This document shows positions 42,655 to 54,068 of a DNA stretch of 64,000 nt, in pieces. Made by a program: the position numbers and the translations under genes. Within the stretch, counting starts at the first letter, position 1. Each line of letters begins with the position of its first letter. Below the pieces are notes generated by a model. That model was given only the letters and a program-made list of their open reading frames with translations, ran no database searches and was not told where the DNA came from. This DNA comes from Tanypteryx hageni (taxonomy: Eukaryota; Arthropoda; Insecta; Odonata; Petaluridae), in NCBI GenBank assembly GCA_028673005.1, contig CM054112.1:26029624-26093623 (forward strand), in the 5' to 3' direction.

Positions 42655-44352
42655 GCAAATTGCGGTATCCCCCTTACTGTGAGCTCCGATTCCAAGTCAT
42701 TCACGAACCACGAAAGGCCCACCGCTTTCAACGACCAGTTCACTTCGAACTTTTCCACACCCTCTCTCTCATCCCCCTTACCACCCGTTGAGTCCATTTG
42801 CACTAACTCCCTCTCAACCATTTCCACCACCCGCAGTGAGGTCCTAAGCCTTCTTTCCTCCTTACTTTCAAATAAGGCCACAGGATCGGACGCCATCGGT
42901 TCCCTATTCCTCAAACGCACGGCCAACACTCTTCATCTCCCTATCACGAAAATATTTAACAGATGCTTCTCTGATGGATCTTACCCGACGGAGTGGAAAA
43001 CAGCAAATGTCACCCCTATTCTAAAGTCCGGTTCTAAAAATTGCATTGATAATTACCGCCCCATATCTATTCTTCCTGTTCTTTCCATCCTCTTTGAACG
43101 CATCATTCACAGCCGCCTCCTGTCGTTTATCCTCCCTTACATTCCCCCCTATCAACATGGTTTCCTTCCCGAGAGCTCATGCCTCACCAACCTTTCCGTC
43201 ATTCACTATCATATTACCAATGCTTTCGAACAATCTTCCCAACTCGACGTTTGTTACGTCGATTTTTCCAAAGCTTTCGACACCGTGGATCACATCCTAT
43301 TAATTCACAAACTTACCAATCGTTACAATATCCATGGACCCCTTCTTAGTCTTCTCACCAGTTTTCTATCCAACAGATTTCAACGTGTTACAATCGACGG
43401 CGTTACTTCCCCTTCCCTTCCAGTTCCTTCCGGTATTCCACAAGGAAGTGTTCTTGGTCCCCTTCTTTTCTCTTTATATATTGATGATATTGTTGATTCC
43501 GTTCTTCCCCATTCCTGCAACATACTGTTATACGCCGACGATTGCAAGATATTTAAGCAAATAGACAACTCCAATGACAGTCACTTGCTTCAGCTTGCCC
43601 TCCATTCAATCTCTAATTGGAGCTCTGCATGGAAACTTAAAGTTAATCCCACCAAATCTAAATTTATACAGTTCACCCTTCGAACCAAACCCATCCCTTC
43701 AGTTTATTTATACTCCGCCCAACCCATACCCGAAGTTTCCTCACACAGTGACCTTGGAGTGCTCTTCGATTCCAAGCTCACCTTCACCTCACATATAAGA
43801 AAAATTTCATCCAAAGCCATGTCCCTTGTTGGCCTGTTGTACAGATTCACAGAAATCAACAACCCTAAGGCATTAAAATCAGTTTTTTCCGGTTGTGTCC
43901 TACCACTACTTGAATATTGCTCTCCTATATGGTCCACGGCATCTCCCACCAACCTTAAACTCCTAAATCCCCCTGTAAATTTCTTCCTAGCAATCGTGCG
44001 CCATCGAGTCCCCACTTACCGTAACTTGTCTCGCGAGGAATTGCTTTCAGTGATGGGTATTTCCTCCCTGCAATTGCGTCGGAAAACATCAGACCTAAAA
44101 TTTCTCCATGGAATAATGAATGGTAAATACCGACCAAATGAACTTCTTACCTACTCTCTTCACGTCCCCCCTCGTCCCACCCGCAATCCCAACCCCTTAC
44201 ACTTACCCAAATGCCGACTCTCCATCACCAAAAGATCTCTCTTCTATCGATTGCCCCAAACATTTAATTCCCTGGTTCGTTTGTTCCCTGTTATTTATAT
44301 GTTTTCCCCCATCTCATCCTTCTCTGCACTAGTTGCCCGGTCACCCCCATAA
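42655..44352 (+). CDS. LINE reverse transcriptase, long open frame, lacking endonuclease
   Basis: About 565 codons without interruption. Motifs: FNDQFTSNFSTP, TANVTPILKSGSK, DNYRPISILPVLS, YQHGFLPESSC, DVCYVDFSKAFDTVDH (catalytic Asp), GIPQGSVLGPLLFSLYIDD, ILLYADDCKIF (catalytic YADD), SDLGVLFDSKL and PLLEYCSPIWS. The complete catalytic core and open frame indicate a young insertion. The amino-terminal endonuclease was lost by 5' truncation, so autonomous movement is impossible. Clade is CR1/Jockey-like by motif style; not resolved further. It has no own start codon; the left boundary is where similarity begins. Confidence 0.82.
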   Translation, partial: ANCGIPLTVSSDSKSFTNHERPTAFNDQFTSNFSTPSLSSPLPPVESICTNSLSTISTTRSEVLSLLSSLLSNKATGSDAIGSLFLKRTANTLHLPITKIFNRCFSDGSYPTEWKTANVTPILKSGSKNCIDNYRPISILPVLSILFERIIHSRLLSFILPYIPPYQHGFLPESSCLTNLSVIHYHITNAFEQSSQLDVCYVDFSKAFDTVDHILLIHKLTNRYNIHGPLLSLLTSFLSNRFQRVTIDGVTSPSLPVPSGIPQGSVLGPLLFSLYIDDIVDSVLPHSCNILLYADDCKIFKQIDNSNDSHLLQLALHSISNWSSAWKLKVNPTKSKFIQFTLRTKPIPSVYLYSAQPIPEVSSHSDLGVLFDSKLTFTSHIRKISSKAMSLVGLLYRFTEINNPKALKSVFSGCVLPLLEYCSPIWSTASPTNLKLLNPPVNFFLAIVRHRVPTYRNLSREELLSVMGISSLQLRRKTSDLKFLHGIMNGKYRPNELLTYSLHVPPRPTRNPNPLHLPKCRLSITKRSLFYRLPQTFNSLVRLFPVIYMFSPISSFSALVARSPP

Positions 44353-44545
44353 TTCTTATTGTCTAAACGCTTTTGAATATGTTTCTGTTTTTGCATTTTC
44401 CTGTTTGGAACAATTTAATATCTGTTCCACGATTGTTAATTTAATTTATTTTATTTGTTATTTTATGTTGTTATATTACGGATCCATTGTAAAAGGCCAA
44501 AATTTGGCTGTTTATGGACCTTTTTTAATTAAATAAATAAATAAA
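42655..44545 (+). mobile_element. 5'-truncated LINE with intact 3' end
   Basis: ORF2 sequence from the region before the reverse transcriptase to the natural stop, a 190-bp 3' UTR and a TTAATTAAATAAATAAATAA tail. The TAAA-type tail separates it from the CR1-like (TGTAGA)n and RTE (GAT)n families. I could not find a convincing target duplication. Confidence 0.8.
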
Positions 44546-45673
44546 ATAAATATTAAACGTCAAATAAATATTTATAAAATCGTAATATTCAATATTTAAA
44601 ATTCACAAAATAAATTATTGTTAAAATAACGAGCATAACCAGGTAAAAATCATTCCCCATTTAAAAACTTTTATGTTAACTTCAGTCTCGTATATTTTGG
44701 TGTTTTAAAACCTGTCAATAACGTAGAAATCGACAATAGACTAATTGACGGAGAAAATCTGCATTAGAATTTTTAGTCTTTATAAAATACTTATTACTTA
44801 ATGAAAAATAGTTTTAAGAATAAAAATGCAAAAATAAAATTAAATATTTTAAAAATAGGTAGCTTTCATATAAACGTACATACTACAAAGGAATGAAAAT
44901 GATACAATTTTCAGGAGGAGGGTTTACGATTTTGAGCTTCTACAAATTTCCTAATCGCATGGGTTTCAATTTTGGGGCTCACTAATGATCAAAAGTAAAC
45001 AAAAGTTTGATTTCAAATATTCACTTTACTTCTGTGGGTTTTTCTAGTGTGCCATAAAATTATTATGCTAACTTTTGATTGAAATGCTGAATCCAAAATT
45101 TGAAGTATTTATCTCCTACTGGAAATTTTATTATTAGTACAATAGTGGATGATACTGATCTGGTGGAGTGGATTGCACATTGCATCATATCTCTGAACAT
45201 GCACCAGGATACTTCCGCGTAATGTCGATTTGAAATTTCCCTCGTAAAACGCTTAAGCTAATTCGAAGCGATTATGTTGGTACCTCTCACTCTCCCTTCA
45301 GTTTCATTCCTCCCACACTCTCTCTACTTCGCGTGTTTCCTAGCTCCGTTGATATGTATCGTAATTACGTTTAAAAACGCCAATAATCAGCATTTTTACC
45401 GCAATATAATGATGTAACATTCAATCGCCTTATTTGCAAAAAGTATTGCAATTTTTAAATGATAGATCGGTAATTTCACCACCTGCTGTGAGGGTAGACC
45501 ACTCCGATCTAGGGTCCGGGACTCAAGTCCGAGCGAGGGACGCTAATCCTCTCTAATAAGGGTCGAACGCGAAGAGCAGGTAGTCTTTCCAGACATGGCC
45601 CCACATCTGCTACATGAACCCTGTCTTTCAATAATGTCATTTCCCGCTCTCACCTAACTTAAATTCTCTAAAG
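44546..45673. other. AT-rich; possible SINE head near 45.5 kb
   Basis: Mostly A/T-rich with no coding signal. At 45490-45545, GTAGACCACTCCGATCTAGG followed by GTCCGGGACTCAAGTCC resembles a tRNA anticodon and T arm. Confidence 0.35.
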
Positions 45674-45906
45674 CAGTGGTCCGCAACCTTTTCAATGTAG
45701 CGAGCACCGATAGACTTCTATAAAATTCTAATGATCATAAATAAAACGTCAAAGGTGATTAGAAATGCCCTTTTTTACGTTTGGAAAGTAAACAAGCGAA
45801 AATATTAAGTTATTGATGCTAGAAAAGACGATTTTTAGCATCTTAAAAGTGCACCACGGTAAGGCTACCAAAGAGCACGGCGCAAGCACCAGGTTGCGGA
45901 CCCCTG
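45674..45906. mobile_element. hAT MITE, 233 bp
   Basis: Ends CAGTGGTCCGCAACCT and, in reverse, CAGGGGTCCGCAACCT. Exact flanking CTCTAAAG at 45666-45673 and 45907-45914 is the 8-bp hAT target duplication. It is related in end sequence to 50752-51092. Confidence 0.85.
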
Positions 45907-48630
45907 CTCTAAAGCGACCGCATCAAAAGGTGACCAAAATCACAGGGGACCAGAGGTGGCCGTCTTAGGGAGGTTTTACGGTGTGTATGGCATAGATTTA
46001 AAAAGAGCGTTAGGCTGATGGAGATTTTGCTTCAAATAATTGATCAACTCACCCATCTGTGTCCGAGCGGTAGCTAGGAAGGATAAGATGAGAAGAAAGA
46101 ATGTGCATCGTATGCGAGGACTTGGAATCGAATCGCGTCCTCCTCCGAAGAGCAAAGACCTGTTGTGTTGTTGCATCGGTTCTCTGCGAAGTACTAAGCA
46201 ATTCTTGAATTGAACACTCCTGCGGAGGGAAAAAGTTATCAAAGGTCAAAAATATTCATTGAACGTGACACAGAGAAAGAATACGAGCTTCATAAATTAA
46301 AATAACTAGTCACGTAAAAATCTTACATTTGATTTCGCTGAAAACTTTTTTTCATTTTAAATAAAAACTGCTTATATAATGCTCTTAATTTTTCAGTTTT
46401 CAACACAAATTTGAACAATGCAGCCTCTTGAAAAGAGTCCCCACATCCAATGTTTGTATTTTTTTCTGTCTAATCAACCTCTTGGATTATTATAGCCATA
46501 ACTCCCTCCACACCGAACGCAAGACAAGGGAGGAGGAAAACCAGGTGCCTTCTCCTGAGGGCGAGCGTTTCCGGATTTCGGTTTTTCCATTCGGATTACG
46601 CATACATTCATTCCGGAAGTTTATGCTTTCATCGTCCAGGACTATCCCGGCAAAAAAGGCACATTCTGGCGTTATAAGGAAGAAGCACTGGATATTATAT
46701 TTCATAAAGACGTTTTGGCCGGATTTTGTGGTTAGTGAAAATTTATGTCATTCATTCGTCTTATAATGATGATTTTGTTTTTTTGAAAATACCGATTCTC
46801 TACTCTGCTGATGACGTACGCACTGTCATTTAGTCAAGATACCAATAAGCCCAAGGCGCCACCTTTCAGCAAAATTCGGTCTAATGAACATATAAACTAT
46901 ATATAAGATTTTTTAAATCCATTTAAATATTAACTTGACATTGCTCGATTTAAGGAAACCCAAAGTATCGTAATAATGATATGAAGAGAATGCCTTGATT
47001 ATTGTCAGTAAAACATTCGGAGAGTGTACATTTGGATTTTCATTAACTCTATGATAGGTGCATAATGAATGAATGAAGTTTCATATACATACTACTAGGT
47101 GCTCTGCCCCTACGCGCCTCAACCCCGCCTTCCACTCACTGAAGGGAGCTCGGTCCTGCGAGCGCTAGCCTCGCAATTATCTTTGTTAGGCTCGATTCAA
47201 TTGTCGGAAATAATAAGTATTTAAGTAATTTTTTACGAAAATATACAGCAATATATAAATAAAACAATACGATAACGAACCTCCCTCTCGCTCTCTTCCC
47301 TTCCCTCTGTCTCTCTCTCTCTCTCTCCCCCTCTCTTTTTCCCTTTCTCTCCACCCCTCTCCTCTCACATTCCCTTTTCCTTTATTCCAGTCCAATTCAA
47401 TGCAAGTAATTTCATAAATTCCCAACAATGCAAATTGCTCTTGGCAACGAAAGATTTTCTTTTCAAAAAACCTACAAATTTCGTCTTCAAAACAATTTTC
47501 TGGATTCGAATTGTATTTATTTACTTATTTTTTGATAACTCTTGAACAGATTTGAAAATCGACGGTAACGATATGAAATGTCATCCTTTTGTGCGTTCTA
47601 TTGTTTAAGGTGTACGACAATTTTAAGTAATTTTAAAATGCAAAAGAAAAATGTCATTCATTAACGTATTTAAATTTAATTGTTGACGGTCAAACTTACG
47701 ACATCGGAAAATTATTATAAGGTTATGTATGAGATTGCCCAATTACTGACTGCAAGATTGGTAGTCCAAATCGTCCTCCAAGCTCCGACGTTGATTGCGG
47801 TCTAGCAATGCAGGGCAAAACAATTTCAAACGCGTGAATCCTCTGGCGGAAGTCACGTTTTAAACGACATTTCAGAAACCTATTTATCTCTGTCTGCATT
47901 TAAGCACCTGACGAGTTAGGACTGGTTAAGGCTTACGCCACGCTATTTCCACGTATGTCGAGCATCGAACCAATTAAATTAGATTGCGCCGACTTCAATA
48001 CCCGAAGCGGCTGCTACAGTAGAGTGAAGATGATATTGACTACAAAAATGAAACGACTCTCCCTTCGAATCGCAAGTACACTCACGTTAGTTAGAAGTCA
48101 AATTTGCTAAGCACGTCGCGAAATTAAATGTTCGATTGAAAATTTAAATTTTACCATTATACGTATATTCGTAAAAAAGCGAGTAGGTGGATGAATGTTG
48201 CATACAAACTACGTAAAACATGCCGGATACGATACGAGAATTATTTAAATAAAACAAGATGATCCAAACAGAACTTATGATGCCCACTTTCCATTTAATC
48301 ATTTATTTTATACTTATATTGGCTTTAATAGCTTTAAAGTCATCGCGGATATGTAGCTCTTTGTGTTCCTAAATTTCATAATTTAGCGTTATAAAATACT
48401 ACAAATACATTCGAACGGAATATTAAATTGATCGCGCGTATTTGCGCGGCAAAGATAACGCGTGTACGTATTAGAATATACCAAATCTGAGTCCAACAAT
48501 AGTTGTTATGGCAACATTCTCGTAATGAGTGATAAAAAAAATGCAAAAACGCTAGTATTTACGAAAATTCGAAGAAATACGATTGATACGCAAAATTCTA
48601 TGATAGAAATTAAAATCTTCATTCCTTTCC
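45907..48630. other. No gene recognised; short repeats
   Basis: A B-box-like GCGATTCGATTCCAAG on the minus strand at about 46120-46136 may mark an old SINE. A CT microsatellite lies at 47281-47355. The overlapping open frames at about 46428-46766 on both strands have no recognisable domain. Confidence 0.35.
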
Positions 48631-48930
48631 TCAGAGAATAGTACAAATCCCTCTCCGATGTTACAATTCTAAGATATTTTAATGTACAAGAGAATATTAT
48701 TCTGCACGATGGATTTCAGATTTCCCATGTAAATCAAATGGGAATTATATCTCCTGGAATCGAACCCGGGACTTCAATCTTCGCAACAAAAACTATCCTC
48801 GGAGCTCGGCCCATGTAGCAAGAGATTTCCACCAAGTTTCATGAAAATCAGTCTATTGGTTCAAAAGTTAATAGGAGGGAGAGACAGACACAATGACAAA
48901 ACTATAATCCTATTTCCATTCTGGAAAGTA
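48631..48930 (-). repeat. SINE-like repeat with tRNA B-box
   Basis: About 80% identical by eye to 58521-58835. Minus strand: an A-box-like GGGCCGAGCTCCGAGG, then about 40 bp later GTCCCGGGTTCGATTCCAGG, then a body with CCCATTTGATTTACATGGG, itself an inverted repeat. The other side holds the CATGAAAAT/AAAAGTTAATAGG block and GACAGACA. Confidence 0.7.
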
Positions 48931-49924
48931 GGCCAAAAACGCATAGGAGGCAACCGGTGGATCAACCACAAGTGGAAATGTCTCAACCGGTTAGAAAAAA
49001 TCTGCAAAAACAGCTTCGTCGCGCGGAGAAGATTTTCCCAAGCACATGAGCGGTCGCGGTGGATTGCTTTGGAATTGCGGTTTATAATCAATCGATTTGA
49101 TTGTTTCATAACCTAAATCTTCGCCAACTACAATTATCGGAACTAAGATGTCTGGAACCTATAAGTAACAATTTATATGCGAGTGATTTCGATTCATTTT
49201 CACTTAAATCTCTGCGCGTCGCCTTAAGTTGCAGAAGCTCGAATAATCGAACGGCAAACTTTTTCATTAGCACGCTAAGAAATAACTTCCATTACGACTT
49301 TGCGCCACCTTGCTAATAATGAATGCTATTTCAAAGAATTATCAAGCCCGTCTTATGGCTAAGAGGGACCCGATAAGTCGGAATTCTTTTCCTTGGTTCG
49401 AGCGATTGAAAACGTGCTTCAATTTGTTAACATTTAATCGAACTTATAAAATGAAAGTTTTTATCAGGAGGAGCTTATTTCCACAAATCGGTTGTGAAGA
49501 ACTCCATTCGAGGCTATTCATGTGAAGAATTAGCCTTCTGACTCAGTTACCTCACGCGCTGCCCCAAATCGAAAACATCGAAATTTTGACATTGAAGACT
49601 GGGTCGAAAGAAAAGAAGAAAAAAACGCAACACCGGTGTCCTATATCGATTTTTGTCACATATTTATCGATTCGAAAATGCTTTCGAAGAATTTCTATTT
49701 CATCCGGAAATAGGAAAAAAATGGAAAACGGAAGAAATCTCTCACTAGGAGATTCGAACACGCGACCGTAGGGCAGGAAGCTCGTACGCCGCTTTCACGT
49801 GCGTCGGGTAACAGGGGCTTTCTACATCGAAGTTGTCCGAGGGTGACAAAAACCACCCAATCCAGAAGGAAACCGTCTCGAATGTTCGATTCAGCTACTT
49901 CCTACAAAAATCACTCGTTTTTAC
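48931..49924. other. No gene; possible SINE head at 49.74-49.80 kb
   Basis: Minus strand at 49740-49800 has CGTACGAGCTTCCTGCCC and the B-box GTGTTCGAATCTCC, tRNA-like but without a matching acceptor stem. The rest is unassigned. Confidence 0.35.
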
Positions 49925-50017
49925 CTGGAATTATATCTCTCCGTGAGTTGACGAGTCGCTCCTCATCCGATGGTCGAGCTTGATTCTCTCCCGACTTGAG
50001 GAACTCTCTCGACCTTC
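49925..50017 (-). CDS. Candidate upstream exon, possibly of the clip protease
   Basis: 93 bp with a pyrimidine-rich acceptor (CTTGGACACCGCAG) and a donor CCAG|GTAAAA. One open frame encodes RSREFLKSGENQARPSDEER and LVNSRRDIIP, ending in phase 1, which is what the clip exon at 41842 needs. It is hydrophilic, without cysteine, so it would be a pre-clip segment and not the signal peptide. Evidence is only splice signals, phase and orientation; the sequence sits beside a CT-rich tract that can mimic acceptors. Confidence 0.28.
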
Positions 50018-50039
50018 CTGCGGTGTCCAAGGAAAGACT

Positions 50040-50215
50040 AAAACTACCCCCTTTCTTCCCAGCTCTTCCTCCAGACTTGTTGCCCGCCCCATCCCTCCCG
50101 CTTCCTCCTGCACTCCCCTCCTCAACTCCCCTCCTTCCCTCCTGCACTCCCCTCCTGCACTCCCCTCCTCCTCTCCCCTCCTTCACTCCCCTCCGAGAGA
50201 GAGAGGTGCTCACTC
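50040..50215. repeat. CT-rich minisatellite
   Basis: Repeats of CTCCTGCACTCCCCTCC and variants, pyrimidine-only on the plus strand except for the GCA in each unit. Long open frames on both strands here are caused by the composition. Confidence 0.75.
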
Positions 50216-50751
50216 CTTCCTCTCTTCCTTTTCCTCCTTGCCCTCATCCCTTTTCTAGTCTGCTTTCGGGATAAGGAAAACGGCGGAACTCCCGCGTAGC
50301 GAAGAGAGAAGCTTCAAAAGGTCCTCCAAAGGTCAAGGCTAACGCCTTTCGCGCACTCGAGGAAAACAGCTAACCGAGCAATTGTAGAAGAAACTGTCGA
50401 AAATTGCGTGATTTTCTTTTTTCCTACGCTAGGAACATTTTGGTTAACAAGCGATGGGGCCTGACAGCTTTTCCATGTGTCAGTTCCTGCCAGTTCGTAG
50501 AAATGTAATAGTTGGAATTTGGCCATACATTCGAATATGATCGACAACTTTCGACATTGAAGCGCCCAGACTATTATAATAACTTTCCGTCGAGGCAGTT
50601 GTGCTCAGATAGTGGCCCACGGCACTTGATTAGAAGTGATCGCAAGGGCGGATTATTAATTAGCAGTGAACAGCCTAATTATTAAGTTATACTGAAATAA
50701 AGATATTAAGGCAAATTTGCTATTGTTAAAAAGTAAACCTATCTCTTACAG

Positions 50752-51092
50752 CAGGAGTCGGCAACCTTTTCTGCATGGCGGGCCACATTTGCAGGTGTGA
50801 ATGCTTCGGAGGGCCACATTAGGAATCAAGAAAGCCTCGGCGGGCCGGATGAGCGAATAAATCAGAAGTTTTCTAGAGATTCTGTGATTTCATATGAACG
50901 AAATCAAGTCTACATAATTTACTAGCGTTAAAACTTCACCCGAAAAGGCTTTGAGACCATAATTTTACTCAAAAAATATAAAATTGCCCATGAGAAATTT
51001 TCCTGGTCCCTTTTTCATTACAGCTTTGCGGGCCGCATAAAGCGTTCTTGAGGGCCGCACGTGGCCCGCGGGCCGTAGGTTGCCGACCCCTG
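50752..51092. mobile_element. hAT MITE, 341 bp
   Basis: Ends CAGGAGTCGGCAACCT and, in reverse, CAGGGGTCGGCAACCT. Exact flanking TCTTACAG (50744-50751 and 51093-51100). Inner GCGGGCCACATT and GGCCCGCGGGCC motifs near both ends give a GC-rich hairpin. Confidence 0.9.
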
Positions 51093-51376
51093 TCTTACAG
51101 TAATTATAAATTATTTAGTTAGTGCTAAAACAGCTTACTTTTTTTAATGTTTACTGCAAGATGAAGATTAGATAGAAACTACTACCTAAGAAATTGAAGT
51201 TAAAACGATGATGATGACATTTCGCTTTTCTCACCTTAATGATAATAATTGTATAGGTATCAATTATATACCAAAAATATCATAATGCATGAACATTTAT
51301 TTATTCATTTAGGGATGAATAAATTTAATTTTTTTACTGTGATGAACAAATATAATGTAATTTATAGTAACTCGTG

Positions 51377-51754
51377 GTAGCTAGATTCGTGAAAAAGAAT
51401 TACGATAAAAAAACAGAGCGTTACGTTACTCATTGATGAGTTGAGTTGGCCATCGTTGAAAGATCGTAGATTACAGGCGAGACTTAAACTTCTAGATAAA
51501 TATAGGTCGGAGATATTCGTAAATGAAATGAAGGATATTATTCGACAACCAACGTATATCGGACGGAGGGATAATGAGGACAAGATTCGCGAAATAGATA
51601 GTAGGACTGAGAGGTATAAGGAGTCCTTTTTCCCTAGGACAATACGTGACCACAATAGATAAGTGAATAATAATTAGTAAGGAACTTGGTGCGCGGCACC
51701 CCCTGCCATCCACCGTCAAGGTGACTTGCAGGGTAATATGTAGATGTAGATGTA
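51377..51754 (+). mobile_element. CR1-like LINE 3' fragment with complete 3' end
   Basis: Starts in the last part of ORF2 (ARFVKKNYDK), passes an adenine run of seven (five in the other two copies), the tail ELSWPSLKDRRLQ to FFPRTIRDHNR, the 3' UTR CACCCCCTGCCATCCACC and the tail ATGTAGATGTAGATGTA. Nearly identical to 6204-6379 where they overlap. Confidence 0.85.
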
Positions 51755-52225
51755 TTACGTTTGCACGTTTATTGTTTTCCTTTTGCTTTAAATATGATTT
51801 CTTCAATTCAACCTTCGTTACTTTTGGAATTTGATTAACGATTGCACGATATTCCCTTCCAGGGAAGATGCATGAGATTACCAGGCGCGCGCCTTTTAGG
51901 CAAGAAGAAGGCTTTCATAGCCATTCTGGTAAAATGGAGTGAAGGGCAAAGAAGTTATGCATATAGTAGTAAGAAGGCGGCGATTTTGAGAGATAATCAT
52001 CGAAGATGGAAGATTTCCAATAACATTGCCATATCCAAATCGAAAAGATTTAATTGATGCAGGGATGAGAAAGATTTAACCAGGATTGAGTATTTCTTAA
52101 CAAGAAACGAACGTGAATATTACGACTGTCAAAATGACAACAGCAGTAGCAGAAAACACGACGAAGTCGCTGCGCAGTCAGTGGCGTAACTACGACTACG
52201 CAGCTAATGCAATGAGGAGGGGCGG
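51755..52225. other. No gene recognised
   Basis: Short open frame at 51842-52057 with no domain. No repeat match was seen. Confidence 0.3.
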
Positions 52226-52518
52226 CAGGTGTGGGCAAACTTTTTACGTTGCGGGCCACATTAACAGTTGCAGATGAAAATGCTTCGGCGGGCCACGTTA
52301 GGATTCACATCGGAAGTTATTTGAGATAATGCGAGGGATCTTGATAGTGAAAATCAATAATAAATAATACGTTATCCCCATAACATCACTGAAAAAGGTT
52401 TTCTGGCCATAATTACAAGCTACAAATATGAAATTATCTGTATTTCATATTACGGTACGCTTTCATAATGGCATCGCGGGCCACATGTGGCCCCCGGGCC
52501 GTAGTTTGCCCTCCCCTG
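52226..52518. mobile_element. hAT MITE, same family as 50.75 kb
   Basis: Ends CAGGTGTGGGCAAACT and, in reverse, CAGGGGAGGGCAAACT, with inner GCGGGCCACATT and GGCCACATGTGGCC. No clear 8-bp duplication remains, so this copy is older or one end has changed. Confidence 0.75.
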
Positions 52519-52904
52519 GTCTAAGGGGAGGCCACTAAAAACTATGACCGTTAAAAGTTTTCCAAGTATCAACTTTTATTTCCATTTATATACGCACAAA
52601 ATAACAATAACCAAACAAAAATAAATAACATTCTTGCGTTGTCAAAATAATAATTCTAAAAACTACGAGTTATTTGATGTTTGTACAAGTATAAAAGCCC
52701 GTCAATATGACGTGAAGTAATATATTTACGTATATATTACTCATATAAGAATTGAGACAAGTCATTTAAACGTTACATTCGAGCGTTTGCGAACCGCGGG
52801 AGACAATCGACAATAAGAATAAGAAACTTGTTTTATTTTCCTTTAAAACAGTTCTAGTTTGAAGATCGATGGTCAATTTTTCTAATTTTAATGAGCAAAT
52901 GAAT

Positions 52905-53075
52905 GAAAGCCTACACGTAGCTAAATTGATTTTTTCGTGTTATCTTATGGGAAATAGAAATTATCTTCTGGAGTCGAACCCGGGTCTTTTTAGGGGATTT
53001 ATTTTCGTAAATGGCTTTTACTATAAAAATCAAACATTCCTGTCAAATTTTAGTTTTCTACCAACGGGAAAAGTT
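52905..53075 (-). repeat. SINE-like repeat, diverged copy
   Basis: Contains TATGGGAAATAGAAATTATC then CTGGAGTCGAACCCGGGTC, the order seen at 48.7 and 58.6 kb. The remainder is too diverged to delimit. Confidence 0.5.
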
Positions 53076-53834
53076 TGTTAAACGTTCAGTCATAAATAGT
53101 GCTCGATACGGCTCTTTAAGAGCGGCGCTGCAATCGACTTGACAGATAAACTAGCAAATTATATAAGGCTGATGATGATGATGGTAATTATTATTAATTT
53201 TCCAAGTGGGAGCTCCGAAATTTTCTGAAATAAAATATGCATAGAAGTCCGTCTGACTATAGAATCGCATTAGTTCAAACGTACATAAATGATAAATGAA
53301 ATACCAGCGGATATAGGATAGCCACATCTGAAAAACAAGAAAACTGGCCCAAATCCCGGAATCCCGTTTCACAAAAAATTAACGTATTTTTAAGCCTTTA
53401 ATATAATATAATATTATTCAAAATGTATTTATAGTGTTGCGGCATTATTTTACTAATATCGTTAGATTATTTTGAAATATTTATTATAGGGCTAATGATC
53501 AAACCGGCTATGGTAAAAAAACTAGGAGGCCGGTCAATAAACGACGAGGCCGGTCGAAAAACGGGAGCTTGGCAACCCTAAGTGGGACGCGTCCCAAAGA
53601 AATATTTAGTTATATTTCCCCATTGCAATCTGTTAACATCTACTTCCTGTTCGTCGTGAAAGGATCAAGGAAATGCGTACGGGAAAGTCACCTCTTCATA
53701 ATGTGTTTGGGGAATTATAAAAGGGGTGGCGCTATAAGGGTATTTATCATCAACTAAAATAGCTGTGATTCAGAGAGGATAAGGTTGTAACACGAAGCGA
53801 TAAGGAACATACCGACTCTCGGTTTGCGACTCTG
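53076..53834. other. No gene recognised
   Basis: A (GAT)n microsatellite lies at 53164-53180. GAGGCCGGTC-type motifs repeat at about 53526 and 53547. Nothing codes convincingly. Confidence 0.3.
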
Positions 53835-54068
53835 ATGATTGTGAATTATCGCAGTTTGATCTAGTAGCCTTCACGGAAACGTGGCTTTCATCCATTGTCG
53901 GTGATTGTGAATTGTGCTTTTCTAAATCACTCCCGTAGAGACCGCACCACTAGAGGTGGCTGTGTACTTCTCGCCATTAAGTCGTGTTTTTCTGCTAAAC
54001 GCCGCTTAGATTTAGAATCTAACTGTGAGATTGTATGGAGTGAAGTTTCTATTGGTTCTAGTCTTTAC
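53835..54068 (+). pseudogene. LINE endonuclease fragment, separate family
   Basis: One frame gives LSQFDLVAFTETWLSS (catalytic Glu in TETWL) and another RRDRTTRGGCVLLAIKSCFS and KRRLDLESNCEIVWSEV. These are APE-endonuclease blocks of a LINE ORF2, frameshifted near 53925. It ends where the CR1-like 5' UTR begins, so it is probably the older target. Confidence 0.6.

Noticed and set aside
46428..46766. 112-codon frame with an antisense partner
   Set aside because: No recognisable domain, and open on both strands; not supported as a gene.
49911..50274. Long open frames through the CT-rich tract on both strands
   Set aside because: Low-complexity Pro/Ser or Gly/Arg repeats from a minisatellite; only the 93-bp piece outside the tract was kept as a low-confidence exon.
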